A DNA stretch of 60,271 nt from an uncultured Prevotellaceae bacterium. GTDB taxonomy: Bacteria; Bacteroidota; Bacteroidia; Bacteroidales; Bacteroidaceae. The notes below the pieces were generated by a model that ran no database searches, had not been told where the DNA came from, and saw only the letters and a list, made by a program, of their open reading frames with translations. Every line of letters starts with the position of its first letter. Position 1 is the stretch's first letter. This document shows, in pieces, positions 41,999-49,266 of this stretch. The DNA lies in contig ONFA01000009.1 in assembly GCA_900316975.1 (NCBI GenBank), forward strand, positions 1-60,271, written 5' to 3'. The translations under genes and the position numbers were made by a program.

Positions 41999-44900
41999 TT
42001 ATTGCCTGGGGTTCTCCATGTTTCTCAGGATGTCGAGTGCTCCTTCCATCGTCTTCACGTCCTTGATGAGCAGCGATTTCCTCTCTCCGTCTCTCAATGT
42101 GCATCCTCTACCGTGGCTACCCACGTAGTTGAGCACTTTCTCGAAAGCGCGGCTTTGGAAGTAGGCGTCTTCAAGGGCGAAATAGAGAATCATGCGGCCC
42201 ATCTTGAGCACCACCTTCTCGATGCCGAGGCGTTGAGCCGCCCACTTGATGGGCATGACGGTGAGGAGCGATTCGCCCACAGGGGGAATTGGACCGAAAC
42301 GGTCGATGAGACGTGTCTTGTAGGCTTCCAGTTGCTTGGGAGTGGTGAGGCCATCGAGTTCGCGATAGAGACTCATGCGCTCAGGGCTGCTGGGCACATA
42401 CTCTTCGGGGAAGAATGCCTGAATGTCGCTCTCCACGTTGGTTTCCGTCACAAACTTCTCGCCACTCAGCCTGCCTTCCTCGTCGCGGTCTTCGTCGGCA
42501 AAGAGGTCGTTGAACTCGTTTTCCTTGAGTTCTGCCACTGCCTCGTTGAGTATCTTCTGGTAGGTTTCATAGCCGAGGTCGGTGATGAAGCCGCTTTGTT
42601 CCGCTCCTAGCATGTTGCCCGCACCACGGATGTCGAGGTCTTGCATGGCGATGTGGATGCCGCTGCCGAGGTCGCTGAAGTTCTCCACCGCTTGCAGACG
42701 GCGGCGGGTCACATCGTTCAGGGCGGCGAGGGGTGGGGCGATAAGGTAGCAGAATGCCTTCCTGTTGCCACGTCCCACACGTCCACGCATCTGGTGAATG
42801 TCGGAGAGGCCGTAGTTCTGTGCGCTGTTGATGATGATGGTGTTGGCATTGGGTACGTCGATGCCGTTCTCCACGATGGTGGTGGAGAGCATCACGTCAT
42901 AGTCGTAGTTCATGAAGTCGAGGATAATCTTCTCCAAGTCCTGCGGATTCATCTGCCCATGGCCGACACACACACGGGCATCGGGCACGTACTTATGTAT
43001 CATCTCCTCCAACTGCTTCAGATTGCTGATTTTGTTGTTCACGATGAACACCTGCCCGTTACGGCTCATCTCGAAGTTGATGGCTTCGGCAAAGATTTCG
43101 GGCGAGAAGGTGTGTATCTCTGTCTGAATTGGGTAGCGGTTGGGTGGGGGAGTCTGGATGATGGACAGGTCTCTTGCACCTAAGAGCGAGAACTGCAACG
43201 TGCGTGGAATCGGGGTGGCGGTCAGGGTGAGTGTATCGACGTTCACCTTCATGCTGCGCAGTTTCTCCTTGGTCGAAACGCCAAACTTCTGCTCCTCGTC
43301 GATGATGAGCAGACCCAAGTCCTTGAACTGTACCTGCTTGCCAATCAGTTTGTGTGTGCCGATGATGATATCCACCTTTCCTTCCTTCAGGTCGGCCAGC
43401 ACTTCCTTTGTCTCTTTGGCAGAACGTGCTCGGGTGAGGTATTCCACACGGACGGGAAACTCCTTCAGTCGGGACGTGAAGGTCTGGTAGTGCTGATAGG
43501 CCAACACCGTCGTCGGCACCATCACCGCCACCTGCTTGCCGTCGGTGGCTGCCTTGAAGGCGGCACGGATGGCCACTTCGGTCTTGCCGAAGCCCACATC
43601 GCCACACACCAGGCGGTCCATCGGACGTGGCTTCTCCATGTCGGCCTTCACGTCTTGCGTGGCTTTCAGTTGGTCGGGCGTGTCTTCGTAGGCGAAGGAG
43701 GCCTCCAGTTCGTGCTGCATGTAGCCGTCCTTGCTGTAGGCAAAGCCTTTCTCCTTCAGTCGGGCAGCATAGAGGCGGATGAGGTCGCGGGCGATGTCCT
43801 TCACCTTCGTCTTCACACGCTCCTTCATGCGTTCCCAAGCATTGCCACCAATCCTGTTCAGCGTGGGTGGCTCGCCCTCCTTTCCTTTATATTTAGAGAC
43901 TTTGTGTAGCGAGTGGATGGACACATACACCGTGTCCTCGTTCTTGTAGATAATCTTAATCATCTCCTGCATCACATCGCCCTGTGGCACACGCACCAAG
44001 CCGCCAAAGCGACCCACGCCGTGGTCGATGTGTACCACATAGTCGCCTATCTCAAACTGCTGCAACTCCTTCAGAGTCAGTGCCACCTTTCCTTTCCGAG
44101 CCTTGTCGCTCTTCAGGTTGTACTTGTGGAAACGGTCAAAAATCTGGTGGTCGGTGAAGCAGCAGAGTTTCAGCGTGTGGTCGATGAAACCCTCATGGAT
44201 GGCTCGGTTGACAGGGATGAAATGGATGGCCTCCACTTCCGTCTTGGCCATCTCCTCAAAGATATTTTGTAAGCGGGCAATCTGTTTCTCGCTGTCAGCA
44301 AAGATGCAGATTCTGTAGCCCTCGTCCATTAGGCGATGGAACTCCTGACTTACGAGGTCGAAGTTCTTGTGGAAGAGGGGTTGCGGAGAGGTGTTGAAAT
44401 GGATAGCAGACCCTCCCCTCACCCTCCCTACAGGGAGGGGGTGGTTACCTTGCTCGTTAGTTTCCGCTTTCGTCACAACATTATCTTCCTCTTTGCCTGA
44501 GATTCTACCCCCTCCCTGTAGGGAGGGTGAGGGGAGGGTCTGTGGTGAGGGGAGGGTCTGCTCCTTCTTGTTCTTCAACTCCAGATGCCTGAACTGCACC
44601 ACCTGCTTTAAGAACGTCTCTTGGTCGATGACCAATTTTCCCCAATCGATTTCCCAATCCGCATGGTCTCCCTCCCCATTACGGGGGAGGGTTGGGGAGA
44701 GGGTCTTCGCCTGACTCGAAAAGCCCTCCTCGTGTATCTGTGCAATCTTGTCGCACACGAAGGCGAAACTCTGCGTCACAATCAGCGTGTCCTTCGGCAG
44801 AAACTCCAGAAAAGAGATGTATTCCGTGTTGTCCTTCTTGATGTTCGGCACGATGGTCATCGCATCCACCTTGCTTTGTGAAAGTTGGCTCTGCACGTCG

Positions 44901-45700
44901 AACGTGCGGATGCTGTCCACCTCATCGCCAAAGAAGTCGATGCGGTAGGGCATGTCTGACGAGAACGAATAGACATCCACGATGCTGCCTCTCACGGCAA
45001 ACTGTCCCGGCTCATACACATAATCCACCCGCTCAAAACCTAACTCAAAGATGTCCTTCTCCAACTGGTTGATGTCGAACTCGTCGCCCACCTTCACCGT
45101 CAACATGTTCTCGTCCAGTTCCTGCTTCGACACCACCCGCTCGGCTAAGGCATCGGGGTAGGTGACAATCAAAAGAGACCCAGACCCTCCCCTCACCCTC
45201 CCTACAGGGAGGGGGTGGTTACCTTGCTCGTTAGTGTCCTCATTAGCAGAGATACTACTCCCTCCCTGTAGGGAGGGTGAGGGGAGGGTCTGTGAGAGGG
45301 TCTGCATCCTCAGTATCTCATTTCCCGCATCCTTCTGATTGTACTTGATGGCCCTTCTATAGGACGACGGAAAGAACAGCACCTGAGGGCCATGCTCCCC
45401 AGCACCATTCTGGTCTTTCTCGCTGCCTATCATCTGCGTCAGGTCGTGATACATATATCCCGCATCGTCCACATCGTTCATCACCACCAACATGTTGGGG
45501 TTGTTGCCCCTTCCGTTCATGATGGATGCCAACAACAGAGCAACTGACGAACCGCATAGTCCGTCAGCCCTCATTTCTTTAGCCTTGCCAGTTCTGATGC
45601 GCTTGGCAAGTTCTCTCACCTCCTCCGAGGAGGCAAGAGCAGAAAGTACCTTACTTGTTTCCAAAAGATGAAATCCTAAAACATTGTGTCCTCGCCGCAT
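41999..45700 (-). CDS. mfd: Transcription-repair coupling factor Mfd
   Basis: A 1233-residue Mfd. The UvrB-like N-terminal module (about 1-440) is followed by the RNA-polymerase-interacting domain (KVALTLKELQQFEIGDYVVH). The RecG-like translocase has VCGDVGFGKTEVA (Walker A) and LLIIDEEQKFGV, and the C-terminal inhibitory domain ends NMENPRQ. It removes stalled RNA polymerase and recruits UvrA. Three repeat-derived insertions interrupt the N-terminal module: residues about 137-173, 332-345 and 387-431. All keep the frame. The start codon itself lies at the conserved end of another GC-rich repeat (45697-45750), so the original N-terminus may have been different. Confidence 0.95.
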   Translation of the reverse strand: MRRGHNVLGFHLLETSKVLSALASSEEVRELAKRIRTGKAKEMRADGLCGSSVALLLASIMNGRGNNPNMLVVMNDVDDAGYMYHDLTQMIGSEKDQNGAGEHGPQVLFFPSSYRRAIKYNQKDAGNEILRMQTLSQTLPSPSLQGGSSISANEDTNEQGNHPLPVGRVRGGSGSLLIVTYPDALAERVVSKQELDENMLTVKVGDEFDINQLEKDIFELGFERVDYVYEPGQFAVRGSIVDVYSFSSDMPYRIDFFGDEVDSIRTFDVQSQLSQSKVDAMTIVPNIKKDNTEYISFLEFLPKDTLIVTQSFAFVCDKIAQIHEEGFSSQAKTLSPTLPRNGEGDHADWEIDWGKLVIDQETFLKQVVQFRHLELKNKKEQTLPSPQTLPSPSLQGGGRISGKEEDNVVTKAETNEQGNHPLPVGRVRGGSAIHFNTSPQPLFHKNFDLVSQEFHRLMDEGYRICIFADSEKQIARLQNIFEEMAKTEVEAIHFIPVNRAIHEGFIDHTLKLCCFTDHQIFDRFHKYNLKSDKARKGKVALTLKELQQFEIGDYVVHIDHGVGRFGGLVRVPQGDVMQEMIKIIYKNEDTVYVSIHSLHKVSKYKGKEGEPPTLNRIGGNAWERMKERVKTKVKDIARDLIRLYAARLKEKGFAYSKDGYMQHELEASFAYEDTPDQLKATQDVKADMEKPRPMDRLVCGDVGFGKTEVAIRAAFKAATDGKQVAVMVPTTVLAYQHYQTFTSRLKEFPVRVEYLTRARSAKETKEVLADLKEGKVDIIIGTHKLIGKQVQFKDLGLLIIDEEQKFGVSTKEKLRSMKVNVDTLTLTATPIPRTLQFSLLGARDLSIIQTPPPNRYPIQTEIHTFSPEIFAEAINFEMSRNGQVFIVNNKISNLKQLEEMIHKYVPDARVCVGHGQMNPQDLEKIILDFMNYDYDVMLSTTIVENGIDVPNANTIIINSAQNYGLSDIHQMRGRVGRGNRKAFCYLIAPPLAALNDVTRRRLQAVENFSDLGSGIHIAMQDLDIRGAGNMLGAEQSGFITDLGYETYQKILNEAVAELKENEFNDLFADEDRDEEGRLSGEKFVTETNVESDIQAFFPEEYVPSSPERMSLYRELDGLTTPKQLEAYKTRLIDRFGPIPPVGESLLTVMPIKWAAQRLGIEKVVLKMGRMILYFALEDAYFQSRAFEKVLNYVGSHGRGCTLRDGERKSLLIKDVKTMEGALDILRNMENPRQ
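44407..44542 (-). mobile_element. Protein-embedded palindromic element, copy 1 (in mfd)
   Basis: A 136-bp element with ends CAGACCCTCCCCTCACCCTC in inverted orientation; each arm also holds its own hairpin CCCTCCCTGTAGGGAGGG or close variant. It reads QTLPSPSLQGGGRISGKEED to GNHPLPVGRVRGGS. It is 24 bp (8 codons) longer than the other copies in the middle. A second partial CAGACCCTCCCCTCAC directly precedes it in the coding strand (to 44562). Confidence 0.9.
44669..44710 (-). repeat. Short GC-rich palindromic repeat in mfd
   Basis: On the coding strand AAGACCCTCTCCCCAACCC, then TCCCCCGTAATGGGGAGGGA, then GACCATGCGG. It encodes KTLSPTLPRNGEGDH. A relative is at 45697-45750. Confidence 0.75.
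45181..45292 (-). mobile_element. Protein-embedded palindromic element, copy 2 (in mfd)
   Basis: A 112-bp element, same ends and orientation as the other copies. It encodes residues 137-173: QTLPSPSLQGGSSISANEDT, then NEQGNHPLPVGRVRGGS. Confidence 0.9.
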
Positions 45701-45750
45701 GGTTTCCTCTCTCCTTGAATAGGGGGAGAGGGGTCGGGGAGAGGGTCTTC
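45697..45750 (-). repeat. GC-rich palindromic repeat containing the mfd start codon
   Basis: On the minus strand AAGACCCTCTCCCCGACCCC, then TCTCCCCCTATTCAAGGAGA, then GAGGAAACCATGCGG. The first and last blocks match the repeat inside mfd, including the ACCATGCGG end; here that ATG is the mfd start, and GAGAGG acts as its ribosome site. Confidence 0.75.
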
Positions 45751-45751
45751 T

Positions 45752-45895
45752 TTATGCCACGCCCATCACCATTTGGGGCTCATACACTCTTGCAAACAAC
45801 TGCAGGAAGAACAGCGTGTCCTTCGATGGACTCACCAGCTTCTTCAGTTCGGCAATTTTGGATGTCTTGTTGTCGGATGGAGTAGAATCGTTCAT
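45752..45895 (-). CDS. Small protein of unknown function upstream of mfd
   Basis: A 47-residue protein starting MNDSTPSDNKTSKIAELKKL, then VSPSKDTLFFLQLFARVY. Helical and amphipathic in the middle. Similar short ORFs with a 'LKKLVSPSKDTLxFLxxFAR' pattern occur in related genomes as far as I recall, so it is likely a real gene. No function is known. It ends just before the GC-rich repeat that precedes mfd, and a weak promoter is upstream. Confidence 0.5.
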   Translation of the reverse strand: MNDSTPSDNKTSKIAELKKLVSPSKDTLFFLQLFARVYEPQMVMGVA

Positions 45896-45980
45896 AGGCA
45901 GATTTGCTTTTACGTTTTCTCTTTCTACAATCAATAACGAGCAGAAAAAGCGTTTATTATGCAAAACTGCATATTTATTT

Positions 45981-46694
45981 TTATGCACTTATCTCTCCAG
46001 CCTTGTCAAGTGCCAGTTGCGCCATGATTTTCTTCTTGCACTTCTTATGCATCCAGATGCAGAAGACAATCAGCAGGACGATGATGGGCAACACAAGGTA
46101 GTCGCTGATGCCTACATTCATCACGATGGAGTCGTAGATGCCATGTGCAATCACAGGCACAGCCAAGATGCTGACACCATTCAGGAACGAACGCTTCACG
46201 AAGTGGTATTGTGCATAGTAGAACCCCATTAGCACGGCAAAGGCATAATGTCCAGGCACAGAGAAGATGGCACGCATGATGCCGACCGATGCCCAGTTGT
46301 CATCCAGCACCACATAACCGATGTTCTCGACGGTGGCAAAGCCCAACCCCACGCACACCGCATACACGATGCCGTCGTAGTGCTCGTCGAAATACGGATT
46401 CTTTCGTAACACCAGCCACAACGCCAACAGTTTGAAACACTCCTCAGGAATGGCAGCCACAAAGAACGCATCCGCACAATGACCGATGAACGACTGTGAC
46501 TCTCCACCTTCTCCAAACAAGATGGTGCTCACAAACTGTTCCACACAAATGATGGGGATGACCGTGGCAGCACCCAGCAGAATGGCTTTCCAAATCTTCC
46601 CCTTCGGTTCAGGTTTCGCATCCTTCTTGAAGATGTAAATCAACAACAGGACGGCAGGCAATACCGCGATTGCCAAAGCAATAAAAAATGACAT
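45981..46694 (-). CDS. PrsW-type intramembrane metalloprotease (CPBP-related)
   Basis: A 237-residue polytopic protein with about seven helices. The active-site motifs are PEECFKLLALW (EExxK) in the middle, HYDGIVYAVCVGLGFATVEN, and HGIYDS near residue 190, with a C-terminal basic tail. PrsW in Bacillus cleaves an anti-sigma factor at site 1; the target here is unknown. It is on the same strand as mfd and just behind the RhuM relic. Confidence 0.85.
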   Translation of the reverse strand: MSFFIALAIAVLPAVLLLIYIFKKDAKPEPKGKIWKAILLGAATVIPIICVEQFVSTILFGEGGESQSFIGHCADAFFVAAIPEECFKLLALWLVLRKNPYFDEHYDGIVYAVCVGLGFATVENIGYVVLDDNWASVGIMRAIFSVPGHYAFAVLMGFYYAQYHFVKRSFLNGVSILAVPVIAHGIYDSIVMNVGISDYLVLPIIVLLIVFCIWMHKKCKKKIMAQLALDKAGEISA

Positions 46695-46717
46695 AATGAT
46701 GAATAGTTTATTAATGT

Positions 46718-47190
46718 TTATTTTTTCTTCTCAAGTTTTTTCCGTTCTCTCTCAAAGTTCTCGATGAAATGAATCTCCACAGGAGACAGTTCGTAAGCCG
46801 TTCGTTCCTTAAACTTCTCATATTCGGCATCAGCCTTCTCCTTCGCCAGTTTTGCAGAGATACTTCCGGCGTTTGTCAATATTTCCCTGTCCGATAGTCG
46901 CAAAAAGTAATCATGTCAAGATTGTAAAACTCAACAAGATGTGTTTGTGTCTTTCCCTTCAATGCTCCATGTTGAGTGGTTGTTGCATTTTTTGCAACAA
47001 CTGCTCTTTCCTCCAGTTCTCCGCTCTCCAACACGTTTTTCACATGCCGTGAAATCGTCGATTTATTCCTCTGAAACAACGTCGCCATCTGGTCGAGTGT
47101 CAGCCAAACGGTTTCACCCTCCAGTTTCACTTCGATCTTTGATTCCCCATCGGGGGTGGTATATAGTATAATCTCTCCTTTTTGTGCCAT
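46718..47190 (-). pseudogene. RhuM-family virulence protein, internally deleted
   Basis: The N-terminal 100 or so residues are intact: EIILYTTPDGESKIEVKLEG, then TVWLTLDQMATLFQRNKSTI and SRHVKNVLESGEL, typical of RhuM. The frame then ends at CDYRTGKY. The C-terminal piece, LSDREILTNAGSISAKLAKE then EYEKFKERTAYELSPVEIHF, continues in another frame overlapping the first. About 140 residues of the middle are missing, so this is a deletion with a frameshift. The promoter (TAACTTTG, minus strand, 47209-47216) is still present. Confidence 0.8.
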
Positions 47191-47208
47191 TTTCTCAAGA
47201 TTCAGCTA

Positions 47209-47216
47209 CAAAGTTA
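47209..47216 (-). promoter_or_regulatory. -7 element of the RhuM pseudogene
   Basis: TAACTTTG on the minus strand, about 20 bp before the start codon. Confidence 0.5.
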
Positions 47217-47290
47217 CATGATTTTCTTTAATTGTCAAAACATGGGTAAAAAAAGGAGAGATTTTCTTTGCTTTTCTACATGATTTGTTT

Positions 47291-47298
47291 TATCTTTG
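47291..47298 (+). promoter_or_regulatory. -7 element for the DUF6078 gene
   Basis: TATCTTTG about 20 bp before the first ATG. It is divergent from the RhuM relic. Confidence 0.55.
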
Positions 47299-47317
47299 TA
47301 CAAACAAATGATAATAC

Positions 47318-47779
47318 ATGTGGATGACCATGAATGATGTGACAACTCCAACCTTCCGACTTTCTGATGTGCCAAGTAATTTTGCTTTGTGCTTGAATGC
47401 CGATTGCCCTTTATCTGGGCAGTGCCTGCACTATATCGTGAGGACAATGATACCCGAGGATGAGCTGATTTTACATGTTTATAACCCAGAGGCAGTGAAG
47501 GGTGGGGAGGATTGCGAGCATTTCCGTAACCAAACGCCTGTGCGTTATGCATATGGTTTCGAGGGTATGCAGGCGAATATGTTGCCGAGGCAGTATGCGA
47601 TGTTTATGGACATATTGATTGCCCATTTCAGCCGCAATTCTTATTTTGTGCGTCGGCGAGGCGGATTCCCTATGCCTCCGCGGGAACAGGAATTGATTCG
47701 TGAGGTGCTCAAACAGGTGGGCGCTGACCCTTCAATGGAGTTCGACCGCTACAAGGATCGCATCAATTGGACGGATTGA
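47318..47779 (+). CDS. DUF6078 family protein
   Basis: A 153-residue soluble protein. It has a Cys-rich N-terminal part (ALCLNADCPLSGQCLHYIV ... GGEDCEHFR) that may bind a metal. GFEGMQANMLPRQYAMFMDI and a basic loop RRRGGFPMPPREQE follow. The family is largely restricted to Bacteroidales and has no known function. The start could also be the ATG at 47330. A short repeat array and a terminator follow. Confidence 0.75.
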   Translation: MWMTMNDVTTPTFRLSDVPSNFALCLNADCPLSGQCLHYIVRTMIPEDELILHVYNPEAVKGGEDCEHFRNQTPVRYAYGFEGMQANMLPRQYAMFMDILIAHFSRNSYFVRRRGGFPMPPREQELIREVLKQVGADPSMEFDRYKDRINWTD

Positions 47780-47812
47780 AGACCTTCGTCATCAGATGCC
47801 TCTTTTCTGTCT

Positions 47813-47879
47813 CAGTACTTCCATGAAAGTACTCGAGTACCTCTAAGAAAGTATTGTAGTACTTCTTTGGAAGTACTGA
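47813..47879. repeat. AGTACTT repeats, 22-bp period
   Basis: Units begin AGTACTTCCATGAA, AGTACTCGAGTACCTC, AGTATTGTAGTACTTC and AGTACTG. The outer parts pair (CAGTACTTCC with GGAAGTACTG), so the array can also fold as nested hairpins. Confidence 0.75.
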
Positions 47880-47894
47880 ACAGGTTGTGAAAGA

Positions 47895-47925
47895 AACTCC
47901 CGCATGAGTTGCTCATGCGGGAGTT
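47895..47925. terminator. Bidirectional terminator
   Basis: AACTCCCGCATGAG pairs perfectly with CTCATGCGGGAGTT around TTG. It separates the DUF6078 gene from the convergent esterase gene. Confidence 0.8.
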
Positions 47926-47944
47926 GTATGAATGCCCTGTGCTT

Positions 47945-49072
47945 TTATTTGAAAATCATCTGTGCGAACTGATAGATGCTTTCACGCCATACAGGCCATG
48001 TGTGGCCGCCTGCGTACTCATAGTAGTCATACTTGATACCGATTTCATCGAAACGGCGGCGCATCTCCTTGCAGTTCTCGTAGGCGATGTCTTCCTGACC
48101 TCCCATCGACATCCACAACTTCTTGATGTTTTTGTTGTAGAGGTCTTTCTTCTCTTTCAGAGTGGTATAGTTCTTCTCGTTGTCACCACCCATGCCAGGA
48201 CCACCATTATTCTTGAACCAGCCAGAACTGAACACGCCTACGTAACTGACGAGGTCTGGCTGTGCGATGAGCGTGTTCAGGGTGTGGATGCCACCCATCG
48301 AAAGACCTGCCAATCCGCGGTTCTCCATTCCTTTCTTGGCACGGAAATTCTTCTCTACAAATGGAATGCCTTCCTGAGTCAGCTCGGCAGTGAAGTCGCG
48401 TGTGTTGCCGTCGAGCATGGCGATGATCATGGGCACAGCCTTGCCTTCAGCGATGAGGTTGTCGAGGATGATGTCTGTGAGTCCTTGCTGATTCCAGCCA
48501 CGTTCATCTTCGCCACCACCATGTTGGAGGTACAACACAGGGTAGTCACGTTTCTCTTGGTCATACATGGGTGGAGTATAGACATACATGGTCTTCCATG
48601 CGTTATCTACATGGGAATAGTAGCGTTTGCGGTGTACATCGCCATGAGGCACATCCTTGAAGGCGAAGCGGTCAGCCTTGGTGGCATCGTATGGAATCTC
48701 CAAACCGCTTGACATCATGCTGCATCCATAGAAAGACTCGCTGTTGGGGTCTGCCACCTGCACACCGTCAATATATAGGAAATAGTAGTGAAAACCTTCT
48801 GTCTGCGGGTCGGTGGTGCATGTCCACACGCCATTGTCGCCCTTCTGCATGTCATAGCGTTTGCCGAGGTCTATCTGTACTTGCTGGGCATTGGGTGCCT
48901 GAATGCGGAACACGACACGGTTGTCGGGCAGCACACGTGGGTATTGTTTACCACGGATGTTCCATAACGAAGGCTTGCCTGGCAGGTCTTGCTGTGGACG
49001 GGCAGGACCGAACTGTGCGCTGGCTGTGAGCGACATGGCGCACAAAAGGATTACTGATAAAAGGTGTCTCAT
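47945..49072 (-). CDS. Secreted CE1-like esterase with N-terminal beta-sandwich
   Basis: A 375-residue exported enzyme (signal MRHLLSVILLCAMSLTASAQ). Residues about 35-130 are an early-set/CBM48-like domain (VVFRIQAPNAQQVQIDL). The remaining 240 are an alpha/beta hydrolase of the CE1/esterase-D type. YLQHGGGEDERGW and the nucleophile elbow GLSMGG are visible, with DEIG...GGHTWPVWR carrying the catalytic His. Likely substrates are acetyl or feruloyl esters of xylan, acting with plant-polysaccharide degradation. A minus-strand TACCTTTG promoter lies at 49117-49124. Confidence 0.87.
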   Translation of the reverse strand: MRHLLSVILLCAMSLTASAQFGPARPQQDLPGKPSLWNIRGKQYPRVLPDNRVVFRIQAPNAQQVQIDLGKRYDMQKGDNGVWTCTTDPQTEGFHYYFLYIDGVQVADPNSESFYGCSMMSSGLEIPYDATKADRFAFKDVPHGDVHRKRYYSHVDNAWKTMYVYTPPMYDQEKRDYPVLYLQHGGGEDERGWNQQGLTDIILDNLIAEGKAVPMIIAMLDGNTRDFTAELTQEGIPFVEKNFRAKKGMENRGLAGLSMGGIHTLNTLIAQPDLVSYVGVFSSGWFKNNGGPGMGGDNEKNYTTLKEKKDLYNKNIKKLWMSMGGQEDIAYENCKEMRRRFDEIGIKYDYYEYAGGHTWPVWRESIYQFAQMIFK

Positions 49073-49116
49073 GTTTTTGTTTGTTGTTAAATGATTAAAT
49101 AGTAGTTTTGTTTTTG

Positions 49117-49247
49117 CAAAGGTACAAAAAAGTTTAGAGTTTAAGGTTTAGAGTTGAGAGTTTTTGCCTTTTGGGATGTTTTTTCATCTTGCAAAGCAAT
49201 TTACCCTAAACTCTAAACCTTAAACTCTAAACTTTTTCCTACCTTTG
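49117..49247. repeat. Symmetric divergent promoter with heptad inverted repeat
   Basis: Left arm 49127-49158 and right arm 49206-49237 are reverse complements over 32 bp with one mismatch, built of TTTAGAG/TTTAAGG heptamers. TACCTTTG -7 elements point outwards at 49117-49124 (minus, esterase) and 49240-49247 (plus, mtaB). Confidence 0.88.
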
Positions 49248-49266
49248 CACACAAAGCACAACAGAA

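Noticed and set aside
44367..44714. Plus-strand open frame across the repeats in mfd
   Set aside because: Created by the palindromic, stop-poor repeat sequence; starts at TTG without a ribosome site.
41999..45700. mfd as a pseudogene because of repeat insertions
   Set aside because: All three insertions keep the frame and all catalytic motifs are intact.
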